Shown here piece by piece: positions 1-4,918 of a DNA stretch of 9,434 nucleotides. The position numbers and the translations under genes were made by a program. Numbering within the stretch: position 1 is the first letter of the stretch; the number at the start of each line of letters is the position of its first letter. This DNA comes from Anaerolineales bacterium (lineage in GTDB: Bacteria > Chloroflexota > Anaerolineae > Anaerolineales > DRMV01). The notes below the pieces were generated by a model. That model saw only the letters and a program-made list of their open reading frames with translations. It was not told where the DNA came from and did no database searches. The DNA is taken from the NCBI GenBank assembly GCA_027026295.1, contig JALVOR010000322.1, positions 1 through 9,434 of the forward strand, written 5' to 3'.

Positions 1-617
1 TCCTTGATCTCGGCCTTGAACTCGTCGGTAAGGCTCATTTCGGGCGGCGCGATGAAGGTAATCGGGCAGTCCAACTTGGTGAGGGCGTAGGCCAGGGAAT
101 GCATGGTGCGCATCCGCATATCGCCCACGGCCACCCAGGTGAGGCCGTCGATGCGGCCTTTCTCGCGATAGACGGTGTAGAGGTCGGTGAGGATCTGGGT
201 GGGGTGCTCGCCCCAGCCGTCGCCGCCGTTGATGATCGGAATGGAAGCCCACTTGGCCGCCTCGGCGGGTGCGCCCTGCTGGAAGTGGCGCATCACGATG
301 ACGTCGCCGTAGTATTCCAACATGCGCACGGTGTCTTTGATGGATTCGCGGTAGAAGTCGCCGGCGCGGGTCATCTTGGGGTCGGCGAAACCGGTCACCT
401 TGCCGCCCAGGCGCAGCATGGCGGCTTCGTGCGCCAGGCGGGTGCGGGTGGAAGGCTGATAGAAAGCGGTGACCATAGTCTTTTCTTTGAGCAGGTCAAC
501 ATTCTTGCGGTTGCGGGCAATGGGTTCCAGTTTTTCGGCAACCTCAAAAGTGCGGAAGAACTCGCTGCGTTCAAAGTCCTTCAGAGAAAGGATGTCACGG
601 CCAAGGAAACTACGCAT
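1..617 (-). CDS. pyrB: Aspartate carbamoyltransferase, catalytic chain (N-terminal 205 residues, runs off the left edge)
   Basis: Predicted to join carbamoyl phosphate and L-aspartate into N-carbamoyl-aspartate, the committed step of cytoplasmic pyrimidine synthesis. The carbamoyl-phosphate motif STRTR is at residues 56-60. R110-H111 matches the E. coli Arg105 region, HPTQ is at 138-141 (the His134/Gln137 equivalents), and R170 in the segment ending RTMHSL matches Arg167. The ATG at 617 is supported by a strong ribosome binding site, GGAGGT, 6 nt upstream. The aspartate-binding second domain lies outside the window, so substrate specificity cannot be confirmed. One oddity: the 80s-loop region (residues 79-97) aligns without the Ser80 and Lys84 of the E. 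coli enzyme; Tyr89 falls near the Lys84 position. Another transcarbamylase of the same fold is possible, but the overall similarity favours PyrB. Confidence 0.88.
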   Translation of the reverse strand, partial: MRSFLGRDILSLKDFERSEFFRTFEVAEKLEPIARNRKNVDLLKEKTMVTAFYQPSTRTRLAHEAAMLRLGGKVTGFADPKMTRAGDFYRESIKDTVRMLEYYGDVIVMRHFQQGAPAEAAKWASIPIINGGDGWGEHPTQILTDLYTVYREKGRIDGLTWVAVGDMRMRTMHSLAYALTKLDCPITFIAPPEMSLTDEFKAEIK

Positions 618-623
618 AGGATT

Positions 624-629
624 ACCTCC
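624..629 (-). promoter_or_regulatory. Ribosome binding site of pyrB
   Basis: GGAGGT on the minus strand, separated from the ATG at 617 by TAATCC (6 nt). This is a near-ideal Shine-Dalgarno sequence and fixes the pyrB start. Confidence 0.85.
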
Positions 630-644
630 AAAATTAAAGAAATC

Positions 645-662
645 GCCCTCGCGGGGCAGGGC
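645..662 (-). other. Small GC-rich hairpin in the pyrB leader
   Basis: On the minus strand GCCCT and AGGGC form a 5-bp stem around an 8-nt GC-rich loop, followed by the T-rich run GATTTCTTTAATTTT just before the pyrB ribosome binding site. It could be a weak terminator for transcription coming from the upstream signalling gene, or a leader structure that tunes pyrB. The stem is short, so function is uncertain. Confidence 0.3.
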
Positions 663-868
663 TTAGAGCCTATCCGAAAATTCTTTGCAGATGTGTCACT
701 GCGAGGCGGGCTGAGCAATGACGAAGCGGGCTGAGCAATGACGAAGCCCGCCGAAGCAGTCTCCAGACCGATAAAAAGGGGGATCGCTTCGCCCCGGAGC
801 CTGCGCCGAGCGCAGCGAGAGGGGCTCGCAATGACACCGCTACGATTATTTTTCGGATAGAGCCTTAG
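662..868. repeat. Dispersed inverted-repeat element, copy 1 (MITE- or REP-like)
   Basis: This non-coding element recurs at 3907-4093 in the same orientation with high identity. Its ends are imperfect 19-bp inverted repeats: 662-680 (cttagagcctatccgaaaa) against the reverse complement of 850-868, with ctatccgaaaa matching exactly. A second inverted pair sits inside: 693-705 (gtgtcactgcgag) pairs with 825-837 at 12 of 13 positions. Minus-strand phrases such as GTCATTGCGAG and GAAGCAATCCCCC resemble a repeat family I remember from many bacterial genomes; that likeness is from memory. This copy carries a 20-bp internal tandem duplication that copy 2 lacks. It has no coding capacity of its own, so if it moves it must borrow a transposase. 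It lies between pyrB and the signalling gene, so it may also form a stable RNA structure in their transcripts. Confidence 0.85.
706..745. repeat. 20-bp tandem duplication inside repeat copy 1
   Basis: The unit gcgggctgagcaatgacgaa occurs twice back to back (706-725 and 726-745) with no mismatch. Copy 2 of the element has the unit once (3951-3970), so this is most simply a replication-slippage duplication in copy 1. It lengthens the distance between the GGCGGGCT and AGCCCGCC arms of the internal hairpin. Confidence 0.9.
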
Positions 869-932
869 TCTACCACTACCTTAAAGGGTAGGGAAGGGTT
901 GTTGTGAGGGAACGCCAAAGAGAGGGAGCCGG

Positions 933-3125
933 TCAATCTATGGGTGCGTTCAGGTAATCGAAGACAGCCTGGAACGCTTCGACGACTTTGGGGTCGTAAA
1001 GTTTTCCGGCATTGTGCCTGATTTCTTCCAGCGCTTCTTCGTGAGTCCTGGGTTCGTGGTAAACCCGGCGGTCAACCATCGCGGCGTAGGAATCTACCAC
1101 AGCGAGAATGCGCGCGCCGAGGGGAATTTCCTCGCCTTTGAGACCTTTGGGGTAGCCGCTGCCATCCCAGCGTTCGTGGTGGGCTTCCACGATATCGGCA
1201 ACCGGCTGCAACGCTTTCAGCGAGCGAAGGATTTGTGCGCCGATGGTGGGGTGCTGGCGCATGGTTTCCCATTCCTTGGAGGTGAGAGGGCCCGGTTTGA
1301 GCAGCACGTAGTCGGGAATGCCGATTTTGCCGATGTCGTGGAGCAGCGCGGCAAGGCGGACGGTTTCTGTCTCTTCGGGAGAGAGCCCCATTTCGGCGGC
1401 GATGGCGGTTGCCCATTCAGCCAGTTGTTTGCCGTGGTCGCCATGGTAGGCGTCGCGAGCGTCCATGGCATGGGAAAGCGCCAGGACGGTTTGCATGAAG
1501 GCTTCCTCTAACTGGGCGTGTGCCTGGGTGCGATGCAGGGCGGTGGCGCTGATGTCCACTAAGGCTTCCAGCAAGGTGACGTCTTCCTGGGTGAAAGGTT
1601 TTGCCCCCAAAGGACGCCCTACCAGCAACACCCCCACGGCTTCGTTTTGGGGTGTGTGCAAGGGGGCTGCAATGGCAGGCCCGATGCGTTGCACCCATTT
1701 GGTGTGGGCGGTGAGGGGCGATTGACTGAGGTTATGGAACACCAGGGGCGCGTTGCTTTTGATGGTTTCCCATATCAGCCCGCGTTGGAGCGTGTGGAAG
1801 CGCCCGATGAGGTTCTTGGGGAAGCCAATGGCGTGTTCGATGATAATTTGGGGATGGTGTTCGTTCAGGAAACGGGCAACTATCGCGTGGTCTGCTCGGG
1901 TGAGCATCAGCGCCTGTTCCGCGAGCACCTGAATGAGGCTTTCCACGCTTTCGGTATCCCGAAGGAGGGTGCTGGCGGTGGAGAGCAGCGACATCTGCTC
2001 GATTTTTTCTTGCAGGTTGTGCACCAGATAGGCGTTTTCCAGGGCGATGGCAGCGTGGTCTGCCAGCATGAGCAGCAGTTCGGTTTCGTTGTGCGTGAAT
2101 TGGTGCGGCTGTGCCCATGCGACGTTCATGACGCCCCGTACTTCGCCGTGGGCGATCAGCGGCAGGCTGATAATGGCGCCTTTCCACGGCGTGCCCTCGA
2201 ACATGGGGTCTTTTGAGAAGTCGGGCACAATGCGGGCTTTGCCAGTGCGGGCGACGGTGAAGGTGATGCCGTTAGGCCGGGGTTCCTGATAGGGGCGGGG
2301 TTGGGATTCCCCTTCCCAACTGGCGGCCAGGAACGACAGTTTCCGCCCGTCGTACAGAAAGACATGGGCGTCGTCGGCGCGTACCAGGCTAAGGGTTTGT
2401 TTCAGCAGCGCCGCAATGACCTCGGAAACATCAAGGCTGGAAACAATTTGCAGGCTGGCAACGCGGAGGGCGTCGAGTTCCTTGCGGCGTTGTTGTTCGT
2501 GCTGGTAAAGGCGCGCGTTTTGCAGGGCGATGGCGGCTGCGCTGGCTAATGTTTGCACCACGTGGGTGTGCTGGGTGGTGAAGTGGTGGGGTTCGGTGGC
2601 GTTCAGCGCGACGATGCCGATGACATCCTCGCTGTAAACCAGCGGGATGCCCAGCCACGAGCCCACAGGTCGTGAAGAGAAATTGATCCAGCCGTGGAAG
2701 GCGCTGGTATCGGGGATGAGCAGCGGGCGCCTGGTACGGGTGAGGAGGGCGGTGGTTTCCCATTCTTCTGGCGGTGGGAAACGTTGGAGTCGTTGGCGAA
2801 GTTCCTCGATGGGCGTGTCACCGCCGTATAACAGGTGGGCTTCGAGGCGGCCTTCAGCGTTCTTGAGCCATATCAGGGCTTGCTCGTAAGGCACGACGGT
2901 TTGCAGGCCCTCCAGTAAGCGGGCGAGAATGGTGTCGATGTGCAGGCTGCGGTTGAGGGAAAGCACCAGGTCGTTCAGCGCCCTGGCTTCGTGCAGCGCC
3001 CGGCGGTCTCTTTCCGACTGCAGCGAGCGGTACACGATGGAAGCCATCCACCGAACCGTGCGGGAAGCCAGTTGTAACGCGGTGGGTGAGTGTTTTTCTT
3101 TGGTCTTCCATCCCTGGTAGAGCAA
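933..3125 (-). CDS. GAF-GAF-GAF-HD-GYP protein (downstream part of the split gene), predicted cyclic-di-GMP phosphodiesterase
   Basis: This is the 730-codon open frame after the TGA, using TTG 3125 as first possible start; ATG 3047 (residue 27) is the next. No good ribosome binding site supports the TTG, so its independent expression is doubtful. Residues 1-30 are the tail of the broken GAF-1. GAF domains follow at about 60-205, 228-366 and 392-533. The HD-GYP domain (about 545-725) keeps its metal ligands and signature: HDIGK at 596-600 and HHERWDGSGYP at 649-659, then IPLGARILAVVDSYAAM. HD-GYP enzymes hydrolyse the second messenger cyclic-di-GMP, and GAF domains bind small ligands or chromophores. 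No membrane segment is visible, so it should be cytosolic. Catalytic residues look intact, but the ligand sensed cannot be inferred. Confidence 0.8.
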   Translation of the reverse strand: MLYQGWKTKEKHSPTALQLASRTVRWMASIVYRSLQSERDRRALHEARALNDLVLSLNRSLHIDTILARLLEGLQTVVPYEQALIWLKNAEGRLEAHLLYGGDTPIEELRQRLQRFPPPEEWETTALLTRTRRPLLIPDTSAFHGWINFSSRPVGSWLGIPLVYSEDVIGIVALNATEPHHFTTQHTHVVQTLASAAAIALQNARLYQHEQQRRKELDALRVASLQIVSSLDVSEVIAALLKQTLSLVRADDAHVFLYDGRKLSFLAASWEGESQPRPYQEPRPNGITFTVARTGKARIVPDFSKDPMFEGTPWKGAIISLPLIAHGEVRGVMNVAWAQPHQFTHNETELLLMLADHAAIALENAYLVHNLQEKIEQMSLLSTASTLLRDTESVESLIQVLAEQALMLTRADHAIVARFLNEHHPQIIIEHAIGFPKNLIGRFHTLQRGLIWETIKSNAPLVFHNLSQSPLTAHTKWVQRIGPAIAAPLHTPQNEAVGVLLVGRPLGAKPFTQEDVTLLEALVDISATALHRTQAHAQLEEAFMQTVLALSHAMDARDAYHGDHGKQLAEWATAIAAEMGLSPEETETVRLAALLHDIGKIGIPDYVLLKPGPLTSKEWETMRQHPTIGAQILRSLKALQPVADIVEAHHERWDGSGYPKGLKGEEIPLGARILAVVDSYAAMVDRRVYHEPRTHEEALEEIRHNAGKLYDPKVVEAFQAVFDYLNAPID

Positions 3126-3167
3126 TCCTACAAATTCTTCGCTGATAGGAGAGCGATAGACGCCTAC

Positions 3168-3884
3168 TCAACGGATGCCTTCCCGCTGGAAATCGTGCCG
3201 GATTTCGGCGGATTCTATGCTTTCCACAGGCACGACGCTCCACCCTGTTGTTTCGGGCAGCAGAGGCAGGTGTTCGAGGGGACACTTTTGTTCGGCGCGT
3301 TGTGGGCATTTGAGCCATGTGTGGGTTGTTGCCAGAACCGTGGCGGTATGCGTTTCGTTGGCGCTGAAAAAGACCGATGCGCCCCATGCAGCCTGATTGA
3401 TTTCGGTGAGCAGGTTGAGCGCGCGGCCCGCGATCACGCGCGCGTCGTTGGTGGAGAATGCGACCTCATCCAACTTTTGCAGAAAGGTCAGGCGGCGTGT
3501 GATGGCGGCGATGTGTTGTTTGAGGGCGTGTTGGATACGGGCGGTGAAAATGATGGGTTGGCGCGGTGTTTTGGCGATGTAATCGGTCAGCCCCATTTGG
3601 AAAAGGCTGGCGATTTCTTCGTTTGTGCTTTGGTCGGAGAAAAGGATGATGGGAATGTCGAGGTGTCTGGATGTGATGAATTGAAGGATCTCGGCAGCGG
3701 TGAGGTCGCCGAGGCGGTGTTCGGTAATGATAAGGTCAGGCCACGGGGCATCGGTTTGCGCTTGTGTCCATGCTTGTGGTGAAGCGATAGGCTGCAAACT
3801 CGTTTGCGGAAGGTGTTCCTGCAAAGTTTGCTGGACCCAGCGTGTATCGTCGTTTGAACCATCAATGAGCCAGATTGTGGGCAT
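3168..3884 (-). CDS. Receiver-like domain plus truncated GAF domain (upstream part of the split gene)
   Basis: This is a 238-residue frame from ATG 3884 to the TGA at 3168-3170. Residues 1-118 fold-match a CheY-like receiver: the first strand has IWLIDGSNDD, strand 3 has PDLIITEHRLGD, strand 4 ends in LFS (Ser83), and Lys105 lies in DYIAKTP. The phosphorylated Asp appears replaced by Glu55, and one acidic-pocket residue is Gly9, so this is probably a pseudo-receiver not controlled by ordinary aspartyl phosphorylation. A helix (about 119-133) leads into a GAF domain that stops at residue 238 after GIR, before its last strands, which are encoded just downstream in the same frame. The start has no clear ribosome binding site. 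A TATCCT at 3904-3909 (minus strand), at the edge of repeat copy 2, might be a -10, but I found no matching -35. Alone this product would be an unfinished GAF domain. Confidence 0.75.
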   Translation of the reverse strand: MPTIWLIDGSNDDTRWVQQTLQEHLPQTSLQPIASPQAWTQAQTDAPWPDLIITEHRLGDLTAAEILQFITSRHLDIPIILFSDQSTNEEIASLFQMGLTDYIAKTPRQPIIFTARIQHALKQHIAAITRRLTFLQKLDEVAFSTNDARVIAGRALNLLTEINQAAWGASVFFSANETHTATVLATTHTWLKCPQRAEQKCPLEHLPLLPETTGWSVVPVESIESAEIRHDFQREGIR

Positions 3885-3906
3885 AGGGGCATTCGTTTTG
3901 AGTAGG

Positions 3907-4093
3907 ATAAGAGCCTATTCGGAAATTCTTTGCAGATGTGTCGCTGCGAGGCGGGCTGAGCAATGACGAAGCCCGCCGAAGCAGTCTCCTGACCGATAAA
4001 AAAGGGGGATTGCTTCGCCCCGGAGCCTGCGCCGAGCGTAGCGAGGGGGGCTCGCAATGACACCACCACGATATTTTTCGGATGGAGTCTAAG
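3907..4093. repeat. Dispersed inverted-repeat element, copy 2 (MITE- or REP-like)
   Basis: This is the second copy of the 662-868 element, same orientation, about 187 bp, without the 20-bp duplication. The 3907-3925 end is an imperfect inverted match to 4075-4093. Inner inverted pair: 3938-3950 (gtgtcgctgcgag) against 4051-4063 (ctcgcaatgacac), 11 of 13 paired. A perfect 8-bp hairpin sits inside: GGCGGGCT at 3950-3957 and AGCCCGCC at 3970-3977 around a 12-nt loop. It starts only about 22 bp upstream of the signalling-gene ATG, so it occupies that gene's promoter region. It could have displaced a promoter or supply one. No transposase is encoded. Confidence 0.85.
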
Positions 4094-4135
4094 GCCATTT
4101 TTGTTAGACGGCTATTTGGTTGTCGCGTTGTTTCG

Positions 4136-4182
4136 TTTTTCGAGAGGGGCTGACTCTTTGGCAGCCTTGGTGCCTCGAAAAA
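4136..4182. other. Long inverted repeat in the divergent spacer
   Basis: A 9-bp perfect outer stem (TTTTTCGAG with CTCGAAAAA) encloses a second stem of 5 bp, extendable by two G-U pairs. Because T and A runs lie inside the stem itself, a transcript from either strand could fold. It might be a regulator binding site, a bidirectional transcription block or a remnant of a mobile element. Confidence 0.45.
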
Positions 4183-4188
4183 ATCCGC

Positions 4189-4212
4189 GAGCACCCGTTA
4201 CCATTGGTGCTC
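4189..4212. other. Short perfect inverted repeat
   Basis: GAGCACC and GGTGCTC form a 7-bp perfect dyad with a 10-nt centre (cgttaccatt). The half-site size and spacing suit either an RNA hairpin or a dimeric DNA-binding protein. It lies about 130 bp upstream of the mraZ -35. Confidence 0.4.
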
Positions 4213-4342
4213 CCGGCGGCCTGTTTTCCGAGGCTGAGCGATTATTCCCATTGTACAGCAAAACGGGCGCATGCGGGAATGTTTCGGGCGAAAATGGAGA
4301 TTGGCAACGCCACACTGAACAGGAGGCAGTGGGGCGTTTTGC

Positions 4343-4371
4343 TTGCTTTTTTACCAAAATTCGTTTATACT
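4343..4371 (+). promoter_or_regulatory. Sigma-70-type promoter of the mraZ/dcw operon
   Basis: The -35 hexamer TTGCTT (4343-4348) and the -10 hexamer TATACT (4366-4371) are separated by exactly 17 bp. The surrounding stretch is AT-rich in an otherwise GC-rich region. Transcription should start near 4378, giving a leader of about 75 nt before mraZ. It is the best promoter in the window and sits where the dcw promoter is normally found. Confidence 0.8.
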
Positions 4372-4416
4372 GTGGGTGGTTGTGGGAGAAAGTGTCGCGA
4401 AGTGGAGCGCCGTGCA
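4372..4416 (+). promoter_or_regulatory. Probable MraZ operator: five GTG-led pentamers at 10-bp spacing
   Basis: GTGGG (4372), GTGGG (4382), GTGTC (4392), GTGGA (4402) and GTGCA (4412) begin exactly 10 bp apart, each separated by 5 nt. MraZ proteins studied in E. coli and Mycoplasma bind direct repeats with a GTGG/TGGG core spaced about one helical turn apart in front of mraZ. The first two units match that core fully, the fourth nearly; the third and fifth are weaker and may be chance. The array begins at the base after the -10 and spans the predicted start site, so bound MraZ should block initiation or promoter escape. Confidence 0.7.
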
Positions 4417-4451
4417 GCGGCGTTTCTGTCTTTAAAGGGAGATGAGAACAG

Positions 4452-4910
4452 ATGTTCTTGGGGCGCTACCGCCATACCCTCGACAAGAAAGGCCGTTTGA
4501 CCATTCCGGCGCGCTTCCGTGAAGCGTTGCACGAAGGCGCTTTCCTCGTGCAGGGCTTCGACCGCAACCTGATGGTGCTTACGCCCGACGTGTTTGAGCG
4601 CATTTACCGGCGCGTGAATGCCCTGAGCATGACCGACCCGGTAGCCCGCCAGCTGAAGCGCCTGATTTTCTCAGCCGCCAGCCCGGTGGAACTCGACAGC
4701 GCGGGGCGCATCCTTATCCCTCCATATTTGCGGGAGGCGGTAGCGCTGAGCGACGAAGCCGTGGTCGTTGGTGTGGGCGATTATTTTGAGATCTGGCCCC
4801 CCGCCGACTGGGAAGGCCAGCAGGCCTTGCTGCAAGACGCTGACGCCAATGCGCGCCGCTTTGCAGCCTTAGACATTTCGCCCGTGGATGCCAACCCGGC
4901 GGGTGCATAG
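4452..4910 (+). CDS. mraZ: MraZ, DNA-binding regulator of the division and cell-wall cluster
   Basis: MraZ forms a ring of subunits with AbrB-like fold and binds direct repeats in its own promoter, controlling the dcw operon. The protein has 152 residues, the family's usual length. Both copies of the family signature are present: DKKGR at 11-15, followed by LTIPARFR, and DSAGR at 82-86, followed by ILIPPYLR. The ATG at 4452 is preceded by the purine-rich AAAGGGAG about 10 nt upstream. It is the first gene after a strong promoter, with matching GTGG repeats downstream of the -10, so autoregulation is likely. The last dozen residues are variable and Pro/Ala-rich. Identification is secure. Confidence 0.96.
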   Translation: MFLGRYRHTLDKKGRLTIPARFREALHEGAFLVQGFDRNLMVLTPDVFERIYRRVNALSMTDPVARQLKRLIFSAASPVELDSAGRILIPPYLREAVALSDEAVVVGVGDYFEIWPPADWEGQQALLQDADANARRFAALDISPVDANPAGA

Positions 4911-4918
4911 GTGCTGCC

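Larger units (their letters stand above)
933..3884 (-). pseudogene. Stop-split REC-GAF(x4)-HD-GYP signalling gene (whole locus)
   Basis: Read as one unit, this locus is 984 codons in a single frame with one internal stop, TGA at 3168-3170 (codon 239). The predicted order is receiver-like domain (about 1-118), GAF-1 (about 134-283, containing the TGA), GAF-2, GAF-3, GAF-4 and a C-terminal HD-GYP domain. Before the TGA the protein ends in DFQREGIR; after it the reading resumes VGVYRSPISEEFVG. Together these look like the conserved core of a GAF domain, where a Ser often follows GIR. A serine TCA codon becomes TGA by one base change. Possible explanations are a nonsense mutation, a sequencing or assembly error, readthrough, or a real split with reinitiation. 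TGA appears to be a normal stop here (ftsL, ftsI and this gene's own 3' end). Reading is otherwise intact with no frameshift, which argues for a recent event or an error. Confidence 0.72.
4094..4342. other. Non-coding spacer between the divergent blocks, with two inverted repeats
   Basis: I found no convincing gene here: open frames on both strands are short, lack family likeness and run into the mraZ promoter. Two perfect inverted repeats stand out. TTTTTCGAG (4136-4144) pairs with CTCGAAAAA (4174-4182), with inner pairing GGCTG (4148-4152) to CAGCC (4162-4166). GAGCACC (4189-4195) pairs with GGTGCTC (4206-4212) around a 10-nt loop. Neither is followed by a T-run, so neither is a normal intrinsic terminator. 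Confidence 0.6.

Noticed and set aside
99..734. 211-codon plus-strand frame over pyrB and repeat copy 1
   Set aside because: It runs antisense through conserved PyrB motifs and then into a non-coding repeat, so it is a shadow.
662..868. CRISPR array or phage attachment site in the repeat region
   Set aside because: There are no regularly spaced repeats with spacers, no cas or integrase genes, and no tRNA. The structure fits a dispersed inverted-repeat element instead.
880..932. Intrinsic terminator after the HD-GYP gene
   Set aside because: The only dyad (CTACC with GGTAG around about 6 nt, near 881-896) is short and lacks a following T-run on the minus strand.
3165..3215. Selenocysteine insertion at the TGA in the GAF domain
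   Set aside because: I saw only a weak 4-bp pairing after the TGA, not a convincing SECIS hairpin, and GAF domains are not selenoprotein families at this position.
3090..3782. 230-codon plus-strand frame opposite the receiver/GAF gene
   Set aside because: It is antisense to recognisable domains and its protein shows no family likeness or ribosome binding site.
4101..4500. Overlapping plus-strand frames of 114 and 126 codons upstream of mraZ
   Set aside because: They cross the inverted repeats, the mraZ promoter and its operator, have no family likeness, and one runs into mraZ in a different frame.
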